Notes: generated by a model not told the origin, from the sequence alone. A stretch of 64,000 bases of DNA from Streptomyces sp. NL15-2K (GCF_030551255.1 NZ_CP130630.1:9361001-9425000); one strand, 5' to 3'; positions 24,162-31,869 are shown, numbered from the stretch's first letter. Program-made: numbers and translations.

Positions 24162-25394
24162 TCAGGCCGACGGCAGCATTGCGGCCGTGTTGCCGAAAGC
24201 TTGCAGCGGGCTCTTGAACAGCGGGTTCAGGGCCACCGTGGCGGCGGCCACAAGGAGGGCCGCCGGTCCAGCATGTGGGACCACGATCCGCTCCGGGTCG
24301 TCACAGACGTGCGAATGGGCCATCGCTGCCGCCCGGATCTCGTCGAGGTAGTCGCCGTGGAACAGCAGCGACGTCTCGGTGATCACCGCCAGGTCGGGGT
24401 TGAGGATGTCGAGCAGCAGCGCCGCGGCCCGGCCGACCGCCCGGGCGCGCTCGCGGAGCAACGCGTCGGCGCGGAGGTCGCCGGCCGCCGCCGCGTCCGC
24501 GAGCAGCGGCAGGGACGGCTCCGGGATGATCCCGTCCGCCACCGCGCGCCCGGTGAGCACGCCGTCGGAAGCGGTCGCCTCCAGGCAGCCGATGCGCCCG
24601 CACGGGCAGCGCACCGCACTGTCCGGCACCGGCAGATGCGCCACGTCGCCCGCACCCGAACGCGGCCCGCTGTGCACCACACCGGCCACCGCGAGGGCCG
24701 CGTCCACCACCTGCCCGACGAACAGGTGCACCAGGGAGCGCCGAGCGGCGGGCTGGCCGAAGAGCAGCTCCGACTGGGCGACCGCGCGGGCGTGGTTGTC
24801 GATCCTGACCGGCACCCCGGTGTACCGCTGCAACTCCGCGGCCAGCGGCCGCTGGTGCCAGCCCAGGGCGTCGTGCCGTACGACGGTCCCGGTCTCCGGG
24901 TCCACCCAGCCGCCGATGGCCGCACCCACCCCCACCAGCGAGCGGCTCGCCGGGGTGTGCTCGGCGATGAAGCGGGCCAGCGCACGGCCGACGTGGTCGG
25001 GGAGTTCGGAGGCGGGGATGCCGTCATGCTCGAAGCGGCTGCGGAAGACGACCTGGCCGCGCAGATCGGTCAGGCCGAAGGCGGAGGCCGGTACGCCGAT
25101 GTGCACGCCGGCGACCAGAGGCCCGTCCGCACCGCCCGTGTTGAGATCCACGGGGATCTGCGGCCTGCCGACCCCGCTCGCCGCGACCAGCTCCGGCACC
25201 TCGCGCACCAGGCCGAGCCGGGCCAGGTCGGTGCACTGCCGGGAGACCGCCGCCGGGCTCAGCGCCGAGAGCCGCGCGATGGCGCTGCGGGCGACCGGAC
25301 CGTGGTCGAGGACGGCCCGCAGCACCGACGCCGCGTTGGCCTCCCGTCGGCCGTCGCCGGAGGTCCGCGCGGCGGGGGGAACGATGGTCGACAT
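24162..25394 (-). CDS. ROK-family transcriptional regulator
   Basis: 410 residues from ATG 25394, which follows GGAAGG; in-frame upstream starts lack such a site. N-terminal winged helix ARSAIARLSALSPAAVSRQC, then a ROK sugar-kinase-like domain with the zinc motif CPCGRIGCLEA. The ATP-binding DxGxT motif is altered (GVHIGVPASAF), and a catalytic Asp is replaced (RIDNHARAVA has DN as in many ROK repressors). It therefore senses a ligand rather than phosphorylating it. It is divergent from the tauD gene and stands directly upstream of the transporter operon, so it may control either. The larger frame up to 25754 crosses the tandem repeat and is not supported. Confidence 0.82.
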   Translation of the reverse strand: MSTIVPPAARTSGDGRREANAASVLRAVLDHGPVARSAIARLSALSPAAVSRQCTDLARLGLVREVPELVAASGVGRPQIPVDLNTGGADGPLVAGVHIGVPASAFGLTDLRGQVVFRSRFEHDGIPASELPDHVGRALARFIAEHTPASRSLVGVGAAIGGWVDPETGTVVRHDALGWHQRPLAAELQRYTGVPVRIDNHARAVAQSELLFGQPAARRSLVHLFVGQVVDAALAVAGVVHSGPRSGAGDVAHLPVPDSAVRCPCGRIGCLEATASDGVLTGRAVADGIIPEPSLPLLADAAAAGDLRADALLRERARAVGRAAALLLDILNPDLAVITETSLLFHGDYLDEIRAAAMAHSHVCDDPERIVVPHAGPAALLVAAATVALNPLFKSPLQAFGNTAAMLPSA

Positions 25395-25562
25395 GGCGGT
25401 CCTTCCGCGGCTCATGACGGTGCGTGGATCCAACATGCCGTGCGCCCGGGTGCTTTGGCGACCGGAAGTGGCCGGGACCACGCCCGGCTTGTCGGTTGTG
25501 TTGCAGGGTCGTGAAGCGGCTCCGGCGAACCTTGACCGGCATGCGCACCGGTGCTCAAGCTC

Positions 25563-25730
25563 ATGGAGGCGGCCACCTCCAACCGTGATCGCCGAGGTGG
25601 CGTCTGGCTGCGCCGATTTCATTCCGCTCGGAAAGCAACTAACCGACAAGCATCTGTTCGGCAAGCACCTGTACGACACGCAGCTGACCGACAAGCACCT
25701 GCCCGACCTCGCGAAGGGACCTTCCCGTGA
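25563..25730 (+). CDS. Small ORF (55 aa) coupled to tauD by GTGA
   Basis: ATG 25563 opens a frame that runs through the 15-bp array and stops with the TGA that overlaps the GTG of tauD (25727-25730). The repeats make it a chain of five-residue units such as [20 protein letters not shown] and QAPAR, strongly basic. No clear ribosome site precedes it. It could be a coupling leader or a chance frame; the exact GTGA overlap is the only strong argument. Confidence 0.3.
   Translation: MEAATSNRDRRGGVWLRRFHSARKATNRQASVRQAPVRHAADRQAPARPREGTFP
25633..25707. repeat. Tandem array, five copies of 15 bp, upstream of tauD
   Basis: Units: AAGCAACTAACCGAC, AAGCATCTGTTCGGC, AAGCACCTGTACGAC, ACGCAGCTGACCGAC, AAGCACCTGCCCGAC. 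The array ends 20 bases before the tauD start. On the minus strand one frame reads five pentads each beginning with Cys ([25 protein letters not shown]). Function unknown; it could be a binding array or part of a leader. Confidence 0.85.
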
Positions 25731-26689
25731 CCTCTGCCGCGCCCGCCGCGACACCCAGCACCCTCACCGTCGAGAAGATCGGCGGCCGCATCGGCGCCGT
25801 GATCTCCGGTCTCCGCCTCGGCGGCGACCTGGACGCGCCCACCGTGGCCGCGATCCGCGCCGCCGTCCTCGAACACAAGGTCGTCTTCTTCCGCGATCAG
25901 CAGCATCTCGACGCCGACAGCCACGAGGCGTTCGGCCGCCTGCTCGGCGAGCCCGTCGCCCACCCGACCGTGCCCTCGGTCGACGGCAAATACGCCTTCG
26001 CCGTCGACAACGACCACGGCGGCCGTGCCAACCAGTGGCACTCCGACGTCACCTTCGTGCCCGCCTACCCCGCCTTCTCCATCCTGCGCGCCGAGGTCGT
26101 CCCGCCCTACGGCGGCAACACCCTGTGGGCCAACACGGCCGCCGCGTACGCCGAACTCCCCGACGCCCTCAAGCTGCTCGCCGAGAACCTGCGCGCCGAG
26201 CACACCAACGACTACGACTACGCGGCCGTACGCCCCGAGGCGGCCTCCACCGAACTCAAGCGGTTCCGCACGGTGTTCACCTCCACCAAGTTCCGCACCG
26301 AGCACCCGGTGGTGCGCGTCCACCCCGAGACCGGCGAACGCACCCTGCTCCTGGGCAACTTCGTCAAGCGCCTGGCCGGCCTGCGCGGCACCGACTCGCG
26401 CGCGATCATCGGCGTTCTCCAGTCGCACGTCGAGCGCCCGGAGAACACTGTCCGCTGGCACTGGCGCGCCGGTGACGTCGCCCTCTGGGACAACCGGGCC
26501 ACCCAGCACTACGGCGTCGACGACTCCGACGCCCACATCCGCACCCTGCGCCGCGTGACCATCGACGGCGACATCCCGGTCGGCGTGGACGGCCGCCGCT
26601 CCACCCTTCTGGAGCCCACGTCGGTGCCCGACCCGTCGTACGGGATCGCCTCCGGCGCCTCCACCGACGGTGCGCTCCCGGAGGCATGA
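25727..26689 (+). CDS. Fe(II)/2-oxoglutarate dioxygenase, TauD/AtsK (alkylsulfatase) type
   Basis: 320 residues from GTG 25727, which follows AAGGGA. Jelly-roll fold with the iron triad in WHSDVTF (H105, D107) and [11 protein letters not shown] (H261), and the 2-oxoglutarate arginine in LRRVTIDGD (R275/R276). [20 protein letters not shown] and [11 protein letters not shown] are typical of TauD and the alkylsulfatase AtsK. These enzymes hydroxylate the carbon next to the sulfo group so that sulfite or sulfate is released. The neighbours (sulfatase, sulfonate-binding protein, TSUP exporter) support a sulfur-scavenging role. It is preceded by the 15-bp array and convergent with the binding-protein gene. 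Confidence 0.88.
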   Translation: MTSAAPAATPSTLTVEKIGGRIGAVISGLRLGGDLDAPTVAAIRAAVLEHKVVFFRDQQHLDADSHEAFGRLLGEPVAHPTVPSVDGKYAFAVDNDHGGRANQWHSDVTFVPAYPAFSILRAEVVPPYGGNTLWANTAAAYAELPDALKLLAENLRAEHTNDYDYAAVRPEAASTELKRFRTVFTSTKFRTEHPVVRVHPETGERTLLLGNFVKRLAGLRGTDSRAIIGVLQSHVERPENTVRWHWRAGDVALWDNRATQHYGVDDSDAHIRTLRRVTIDGDIPVGVDGRRSTLLEPTSVPDPSYGIASGASTDGALPEA

Positions 26690-26722
26690 CAGGACTCGCG
26701 CAGGGGCATGCGGTGTGGTCGG

Positions 26723-26806
26723 TCAGGCGGGAGTCAGGCGGCAGGCCCCCAGGAGGGTGACGAACTCGCCCGGTGCGACATCGTCGTCGGCATGGTCGTC
26801 ACCTCC
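26723..26806 (-). pseudogene. Remnant of a sulfonate ABC ATPase gene (ssuB/tauB type)
   Basis: Downstream of the binding-protein stop codon, the minus strand reads DDDVAPGEFVTLLGA and then leaves homology. VAPGEFVTLLGA is the stretch that normally leads straight into the SGCGKST Walker A of SsuB-type ATPases. The gene breaks exactly before the P-loop. An AGGAGGTGA ribosome site at about 26799-26807 is preserved and would now open a 19-codon frame in another phase. No permease gene is present. Confidence 0.5.
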
Positions 26807-26827
26807 TGGGCACTCGTCCGGTGGTCG

Positions 26828-27934
26828 TTACTCGGCGCCGAGACCGGCGTCGTCGACCGCGTTCTTGCCCTCGGCCTTGAGGACCTTGTTGAGCGGTGCG
26901 AGGTCGTAGATGCCCTTCAGGTCGGGCTTCTCCAGCAGGCCGGCCTTGACCGCGTGCTCGGCCTGGGTGTTGAGGGTGGAGGCCAGCGGGTCGTCGAGGA
27001 AGGTGATGGACTTCCACGCCGGATCGATGACGTCGGCGGGCAACGCCTTGCCCGACAGCTCCTCCAGCGCCGCGTTGGCGGACGCCTTCGCCTTGTCCGG
27101 GTTGGCGTTGATCCACTCGTTGGTCTTCACCGAGCCGCGCAGCACGGCCTCGACGACGTCAGGGTGTGCCTTCAGGAACTTCTGCGACACGATGATGTTC
27201 GTGATCACGAACTTCTTGTCCGGCCACAGCGTCGACTCGTCCAGCAGTACCTTGCCGCCCTCGGCGACCAGCTTGGACGCGGTCGGCTCCGGCACCCAGG
27301 CGCCGTCGATGGAACCGGACTTGTAGGCATCCGGGGTGACCTTGTTGTCCGTGCGGACAACCGAGACGTCGCCCCTGCCGCTCTCCGCGTCGACCTTCCA
27401 GCCCTGGTCCGCGATCCAGTTGAGGAACGCGACGTCCTGGGTGTTGCCGAGCTGCGGTGTGGCGATCTTCTTGCCCTTGAGATCGTCCACCGACTTGATC
27501 TTGTCCGGGTTGACGACGAGCTTCACGCCGCCGGACGCCGAACCGCCGATGATCCGCAGGTTCTTGCCGTCCGACTTGGCGTAACCGTTGATGGCGGGGG
27601 AGGGGCCGATCCAGCCGATGTCGATGGAGCCGGCGTTCAGCGCCTCGATCTCGGAGGGGCCGGCGTTGAAGGTCGAGGGCTTGATCGTGGTGCCGCCGAG
27701 CTCCTTCTGGATCAGGCCCTCCTGAATGCCCACCAGAGCGGTGGCGTGCGTGAGGTTGGGGAAGTAGCCGATCTTCACCTGGTCGGCGGAGAGTTTCTTG
27801 GCGCCCGCCGCGACCGCGGTCTGCTTGCCGTCGTCGGTGGACTTCGAGCCGTAGCCGCAGGCGGTGAGCAGGAGGGGGAGCGTGGCTATGACGGCGATGG
27901 TGCGCAGGGTGGTGAGCGGTCTTGCGGCAGACAC
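26828..27934 (-). CDS. Sulfonate/alkanesulfonate-binding lipoprotein, SsuA-like
   Basis: 368 residues. The N-terminus is a lipoprotein signal (TIAVIATLPLLLTACGYGS, lipobox LTAC). Periplasmic-binding fold type II of the SsuA/TauA/NMT1 family: QVKIGYFPNLTHATALVG, AGSIDIGWIGPSPAINGY, LKGKKIATPQLGNTQDVA, YKSGSIDGAWVPEPTASKLV. It captures organosulfur compounds at the outer face of the membrane. It is orphaned: where the permease and ATPase should follow there is only an ssuB remnant. It may use another ATPase/permease pair or be a relic. A leader ORF begins 241 bases upstream. Confidence 0.87.
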   Translation of the reverse strand: MSAARPLTTLRTIAVIATLPLLLTACGYGSKSTDDGKQTAVAAGAKKLSADQVKIGYFPNLTHATALVGIQEGLIQKELGGTTIKPSTFNAGPSEIEALNAGSIDIGWIGPSPAINGYAKSDGKNLRIIGGSASGGVKLVVNPDKIKSVDDLKGKKIATPQLGNTQDVAFLNWIADQGWKVDAESGRGDVSVVRTDNKVTPDAYKSGSIDGAWVPEPTASKLVAEGGKVLLDESTLWPDKKFVITNIIVSQKFLKAHPDVVEAVLRGSVKTNEWINANPDKAKASANAALEELSGKALPADVIDPAWKSITFLDDPLASTLNTQAEHAVKAGLLEKPDLKGIYDLAPLNKVLKAEGKNAVDDAGLGAE

Positions 27935-28100
27935 GGAGGTGTCCTCTCAGGGGATGGGTGATCGGGGAGGTACGCACATGCGAGGCGACTGCTCGTGGGC
28001 AGTCGAAGGTGTCCGATCCGCCGACGGAGGCGGAGCGGACGGGGAGACAGCGCTGTTCCTGGAGAGAGCCAGGTTCTGTGGCGTCAGAGTTTCTGTGGCG

Positions 28101-28175
28101 TCAGAGGGGCCGACAGATGGCACTGGACGTACGGCCGAGGTCGATGTGACGACGTGAGGTCAGGAGGGGCAGCAT
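28101..28175 (-). CDS. Putative cysteine-type leader peptide (24 aa) of the SsuA-like gene
   Basis: ATG 28175 opens a 24-residue ORF ending SRRHIDLGRTSSAICRPL. It has the family pattern R-R-H-I-D-L-x-R-x-x-S-A-x-C with a single Cys four codons before the stop codon. Directly after the stop codon, two copies of TGACGCCACAGAA and a CCTGG/CCAGG hairpin (28057-28072) could form alternative RNA structures. The binding-protein gene starts 166 bases downstream. Unlike the other leaders it has no clear TTGACC box; an Rrf2-type dyad lies 40-75 bases upstream instead. Confidence 0.65.
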   Translation of the reverse strand: MLPLLTSRRHIDLGRTSSAICRPL

Positions 28176-28216
28176 CCGGCCTGTACGGTCGAGCGTTTTC
28201 ATGGCCACCCCCACAG

Positions 28217-28249
28217 ATCCCTAGTTTTCCTACCTGGCTGGTAGGGATC
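28217..28249. promoter_or_regulatory. Nested dyad, probable Rrf2 operator
   Basis: CCTACC-N5-GGTAGG (28229-28245) is a perfect dyad, and GATCCCTA (28217-28224) with TAGGGATC (28242-28249) forms a second perfect, overlapping one. It lies between the Rrf2 gene and the leader ORF of the sulfonate-binding gene. The TTTCCTA heptamer within it also occurs upstream of the leader ORF at 30808-30891. Confidence 0.6.
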
Positions 28250-28341
28250 GTGGCAGAAGGCGGCGCCTACACCAAGAGGGCGTTCGTATGTTGGGCACCG
28301 CTGTCTCGCTGAATGAGATCAGCTGTGAGTCGCCCAGCGTG

Positions 28342-28800
28342 TCAGGGGTTTACCCAGGCGCCCGGAGCGTTCGTCAACGCGGAAACGTCGGCGGGCAGTT
28401 GGGCCGATGCGACGTCGGCCAGCGACACGCCCTCGAGGATCTCGCGCACGTTGCACCGCAGCGCGATCCACAAGGGGAGCAGCGACTCGGCGGGGCCGGT
28501 GTAGGACAGCTCCGGGGGGCGCACCCCGCGCACCGACACCAGCGGCCCGTCCACGGTGCGTATGACGTCGGCGATGCTGATGGACTCGGCGGGCTTGGCC
28601 AGCCGGTAGCCGCCGTTGCCGCCGCGCTGGCTGAGGACGAGACCGCCACGGCGCATGTCGTTGAGGATGCTTTCGAGGAATTTGTGCGGGATGCCCTGGG
28701 CGTCGGCGATGGCCTCGGCCTTCAGTGGCCCGTCGTCCCGTGACGCGGCGAGCTGCAGCGCGGCACGTACCGCGTAGTCCGCCCTGGCTGAGATCCGCAT
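28342..28800 (-). CDS. Rrf2-family regulator of sulfur genes
   Basis: 152 residues from ATG 28800. Rrf2 fold: MRISARADYAVRAALQLAAS, the recognition helix IPHKFLESILNDMRRGGLVL, wing QRGGNGGYRLAKPAESISIA. The three iron-sulfur cysteines of IscR are absent; there is one Cys (ALRCNVRE). It therefore resembles CymR-like cysteine-metabolism repressors rather than cluster-binding members. The gene is followed on the same strand by a nested dyad, a leader ORF and the sulfonate-binding gene, which are its likely targets. Confidence 0.83.
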   Translation of the reverse strand: MRISARADYAVRAALQLAASRDDGPLKAEAIADAQGIPHKFLESILNDMRRGGLVLSQRGGNGGYRLAKPAESISIADVIRTVDGPLVSVRGVRPPELSYTGPAESLLPLWIALRCNVREILEGVSLADVASAQLPADVSALTNAPGAWVNP

Positions 28801-28879
28801 GTGCGCATTATCCCGTACTGCTTCGGTCGGATGTCTTCTGCCCGGCGGCCGAGGTGCTCAGCCCTCCAGGGCCTCTCGG

Positions 28880-30109
28880 TCAGACAGGCAGGACGAACGG
28901 AGGGTGGGCACCGTTGAGGAAGTAGTCCCCGACGTCGCGGAGTCGATGGGCGACGGGCTCGTACAAGGTGTGGGTCCGGGCATTGCGCCAGAAGCGGTCG
29001 AAGCCGAGCCGGGAGGACGTGGAGCGGGCGCCGATGATGTCGAGGGCGCGGGTGGTGGACTCCTGCGCGGCCCTGGAGGCGGCGGCCTCGGCCATGGCCA
29101 CGAGGACGGAGATGTCCGCGTACTCCTCGTAGGTGAGGTCTTCTCCGCGCGCCAGGCCGCCGCGCACGGCTTCCAGCGCTTGGTCGGTGAGTGCGGAGGC
29201 GGAGCGGGTGAGGACGGTGAGTTCTCCGTAGGCGGTCAGCACCTGCGGATCCTCGGGAGAGCCGGCCGGCCGGGCGGGATGCCAGGGCGATTGGCCGGCC
29301 CTGCTGTACTCACGCGCTTCGGCGAGCACTCCCTCGGCCATGCCGAGCAGGAGATGGACGGAGAGGAGACGTCCGACCGGCGATGTGAGGGCAGTCAGGG
29401 GTGACAGGACATCCTCGTCCGCGGACAGGGAGCCGAGTACGTCGTCGGCGGCGACCGGCACGGCGTCGAACTCCACGCTGCCGCCGGCCGCGAGCCGCTG
29501 GCCGAAGGTGTCGGTGTCGCCGTCGATTCGCACGCCGTGATGGGCGGGATCGACGACGACGGCGAGTGGTTCGCCGGTGTCGGCTCGTACGGCCCGCACC
29601 GCGAGGCGGTCGGCGACCAGGACCCCCGTGGCGTAGCTCTGCCGACCGCCGAGCACATGGCCACGGGCTTTCCTGGCCAGCGACAGAGGCGGTTCCTGAC
29701 GGGCGAAACCACCACCCCAGCACCACTGCTCCGTCGCGGACTTCCGCTCGGCCTGAGCGGCGAGGGCGGGCTCGGTGAAGAACCGCGCGCTCCACGACAG
29801 GAAGTAGTGACAGCCGAGCAGCTGACCGATCGCGCCGTCGGCGGCGGCGATCTCCCGGACGACCGCGTAGGCCGTGGGCCAGTCCGCCCCGCCACCCCCG
29901 AGCTCGGCCGGTATGAGGAGCGTCAGCAGTCCCGCTTCACGTAGCCGGGACACCTCGTCGAACGGGACCTTGCCTGCCTGCTCCCTGGCCGCCGCGTCCG
30001 TGGCCAGGTCGTCCGCCGTCTCGCCGGCCACGCGCAGCCAGTGCGCACGGCCGGGCCCGGTCCGGTCGGATTCCGAGGCGGGTCCGGACGGCGCGGTGGC
30101 AACGCCCAT
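28880..30109 (-). CDS. Acyl-CoA dehydrogenase-fold flavin monooxygenase, DszC/SfnB-like
   Basis: 409 residues from ATG 30109, behind GAGGAG. The fold is that of acyl-CoA dehydrogenases: N-terminal helical domain (VPFDEVSRLREAGLLTLLIP with ELGGGGADW), central beta domain and a C-terminal bundle (LDIIGARSTSSRLGFDRFWR, NARTHTLYEPVAHRLRDVG). The catalytic Glu of true dehydrogenases is not obvious. NARTHTLYEP with GARSTS is typical of the DszC/SfnB branch that uses FMNH2 and oxygen on sulfur compounds. The enzyme probably oxidises a sulfone or sulfonate in the cytosol, with FMNH2 made elsewhere. It follows the winged-helix gene by 13 bases. Confidence 0.8.
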   Translation of the reverse strand: MGVATAPSGPASESDRTGPGRAHWLRVAGETADDLATDAAAREQAGKVPFDEVSRLREAGLLTLLIPAELGGGGADWPTAYAVVREIAAADGAIGQLLGCHYFLSWSARFFTEPALAAQAERKSATEQWCWGGGFARQEPPLSLARKARGHVLGGRQSYATGVLVADRLAVRAVRADTGEPLAVVVDPAHHGVRIDGDTDTFGQRLAAGGSVEFDAVPVAADDVLGSLSADEDVLSPLTALTSPVGRLLSVHLLLGMAEGVLAEAREYSRAGQSPWHPARPAGSPEDPQVLTAYGELTVLTRSASALTDQALEAVRGGLARGEDLTYEEYADISVLVAMAEAAASRAAQESTTRALDIIGARSTSSRLGFDRFWRNARTHTLYEPVAHRLRDVGDYFLNGAHPPFVLPV

Positions 30110-30122
30110 GGTGGTGGTCTCC

Positions 30123-30692
30123 TCAAGGTCGGTGGCAGGGTGAGGGGTTGGGACTCTCTTGCCGGTCGGGCACGTACTTGTAGCCCACGCGCCGTACGGT
30201 GACGATCCGGCGGCGGTGATCCGTGCCCAGCTTGCGGCGCAGCCGCGCGATGTGGACATCCACGGTGCGGCCGTCGCCGATGTGGTCGTAGCCCCAGATG
30301 CCGCCCATCAACTGCTCCCTCGAATGCACCTGGTGGGGATGCAGAACGAGATGGGCCAGCAGCCCGAACTCCAGGTAGGTGAGGTCGAGTTCGCGTCCGT
30401 CCACTTCCGCGACATGTCGCGCGGGGTCGATGCGGATGACGCCGTCTCCCGTCTGTCGCGGGGGAGGTGAGTCCGTGTAGGCGACCGGTCGGATCTCCGG
30501 CCGTGTCACGTCCTTGGCGAAGAGCTGGGCGGGATCGGTGCCCTCGGGGACGAGCAGGAGGTAGCCGACAAGGGGTGCGGAACCGTTTCCCTCGTCGCCT
30601 TCCCGCGCGGTGCCGTCCACGAGGCGGAGATGGCGCATGTCGGGGAGCGGCGAATCCGATGGAGTGGCCTGGGCCGGAAGTGCCGTGGTCAT
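30123..30692 (-). CDS. OmpR/PhoB-type winged-helix protein without receiver domain
   Basis: 189 residues from ATG 30692. Residues ~95-180 are an OmpR-type DNA-binding domain: VDGRELDLTYLEFGLLAHLV, the loop HPHQVHSREQLMGGIWG, and the recognition helix GRTVDVHIARLRRKLG followed by VRRVGYKYV. The N-terminal ~90 residues contain no Asp-pocket receiver; a short alpha/beta segment (LVGYLLLVPEGTDPAQLFAK) stands in its place. Similar regulators occur beside sulfur genes in Streptomyces. It is the first gene after a leader ORF 115 bases upstream and is co-transcribed with the flavin enzyme. Confidence 0.82.
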   Translation of the reverse strand: MTTALPAQATPSDSPLPDMRHLRLVDGTAREGDEGNGSAPLVGYLLLVPEGTDPAQLFAKDVTRPEIRPVAYTDSPPPRQTGDGVIRIDPARHVAEVDGRELDLTYLEFGLLAHLVLHPHQVHSREQLMGGIWGYDHIGDGRTVDVHIARLRRKLGTDHRRRIVTVRRVGYKYVPDRQESPNPSPCHRP

Positions 30693-30807
30693 GGCGGTCG
30701 TCCTTCAGAAGTACGTCGGCGTCAGGCGCCGGCGGGTGGGTTCGCCTGATCGCCTGGGATGGGAGAGAAGGAGCGGAGCGGCACGCGCAACGTGTGAGCC
30801 GCGTGCC

Positions 30808-30891
30808 CTACACGCGACAGCAGGCGGCGCTGACGACGTGACCAAAGTCGACATGCCGACGACGAACGAGTCGCTGCTGCGTGTGGGACAT
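30808..30891 (-). CDS. Putative cysteine-type leader peptide (27 aa) of the winged-helix/flavin enzyme operon
   Basis: ATG 30891 opens a 27-residue ORF ending RRRHVDFGHVVSAACCRV. It carries the family pattern with two adjacent cysteine codons near the end. The ATG lies exactly seven bases after a -10 box, so the transcript should be leaderless. The downstream regulator gene starts 115 bases beyond the stop codon. Cys-Cys codons before the stop codon are what a cysteine-supply attenuator would use. Confidence 0.7.
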   Translation of the reverse strand: MSHTQQRLVRRRHVDFGHVVSAACCRV

Positions 30892-30898
30892 GTGCATC

Positions 30899-30928
30899 AT
30901 CCTGCGCACCAACGGGGAGGGCCGTCAA
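30899..30928 (-). promoter_or_regulatory. Promoter of the leader/winged-helix/flavin enzyme operon
   Basis: Minus-strand TTGACG (30928-30923), 18-base spacer, CAGGAT (30904-30899), seven bases to the ATG at 30891. An inverted repeat TTTCC-N13-GGAAA (30932-30954) lies just upstream and includes TTTCCTA, as in the dyad near the Rrf2 gene. Confidence 0.5.
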
Positions 30929-31095
30929 TGCTTTCCTAGTAAATCGATGGGAAATGTAGGGAGTGGCGACTCGCCCAGGACCACCGGCCGATGCCGGACG
31001 GGACTTGGGATGCACGCCACCGGCACCCCGCACGCCCTCCTCGTCAGGGTGCGGTGGCGATACTGGGCGCATGTCCGAACGATCGGGGGACTGAA

Positions 31096-31869
31096 GTGGC
31101 GGGGCCGACGGAACTGTACGGTCTGGCCGTCGGCCTGACGATCGCCGTGGTGACCGCGCCCGTGGGGGTCTCGGGGGCGGTGTTCCTGCTGCCCGTGCAG
31201 CTGAGCGTGTTCGGCGTGCCCAGCCCGGCGATCACCCCTACCAACCTGCTGTACAACGTGGTGGCCGGGCCTGGCGCCCTGCTGCGCTACCGCCGTGCGG
31301 GCCTACTGAACAGCCCGCTGACCCGGCGCTTGGTGATCGGCACCCTGCCCGGCGTGGTCATCGGCGCGGTGGTGCGGGTCTTCGCCGTCCCCGGAGCCAC
31401 CGTCTTTCGTCTCCTGGTCGCCGGACTGCTGATGCCGCTGGGCCTGTGGCTGATCCTCCGCACCCTCCGGCCCGAGCGGCCCGCCGCGGCGGCGGTGCCC
31501 TCCCCTCGCACCATCACCGGCCTGGCTCTGGCCGTCGGGATCGTCGGCGGCATCTACGGAATCGGCGGCGGCTCCATCCTCGGCCCCGTCCTGGTCGGCC
31601 GAGGCATGCCCGTGAGCCAGGTCGCCCCCGCCGCACTCGCCTCCACGTTCGCCACTTCCGTGACCGGTGCCGCGGCCTTCGCACTGCTGTCCCTGACCGG
31701 CTCCGGTGACGTTGCCCCCGACTGGTCCCTCGGGCTGGCCTGCGGCTTGGGCGGGCTGATCGGCGGTTACCTTGGGGCACACCTGCAGCCCCGTCTGCCC
31801 GAGAACGCCCTGCGCCTGCTGCTCGGCGCCCTGGCCGCTGCCTTCGGGGCCCTCTACGCCGTTCAGTGA
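31096..31869 (+). CDS. TSUP-family (TauE/SafE) sulfite/organosulfur transporter
   Basis: 257 residues from GTG 31096, five bases after GGGGGA; upstream in-frame starts give an unrelated polar extension. About eight transmembrane helices in two halves, each with the TSUP signature: SPAITPTNLLYNVVAGPGAL and IVGGIYGIGGGSILGP. TSUP proteins move sulfite, sulfoacetate or related anions across the membrane. Release of sulfite by the TauD-type and flavin enzymes nearby makes sulfite export the natural role. It is divergent from the leader/winged-helix operon. Confidence 0.87.
   Translation: MAGPTELYGLAVGLTIAVVTAPVGVSGAVFLLPVQLSVFGVPSPAITPTNLLYNVVAGPGALLRYRRAGLLNSPLTRRLVIGTLPGVVIGAVVRVFAVPGATVFRLLVAGLLMPLGLWLILRTLRPERPAAAAVPSPRTITGLALAVGIVGGIYGIGGGSILGPVLVGRGMPVSQVAPAALASTFATSVTGAAAFALLSLTGSGDVAPDWSLGLACGLGGLIGGYLGAHLQPRLPENALRLLLGALAAAFGALYAVQ

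Noticed and set aside
25395..25754. N-terminal extension of the ROK regulator through the tandem repeat, giving Cys pentads in the same protein
   Set aside because: ATG 25394 has a proper ribosome site and gives the family N-terminus; the extension is not conserved-looking. The Cys pentads are mentioned only as a curiosity.
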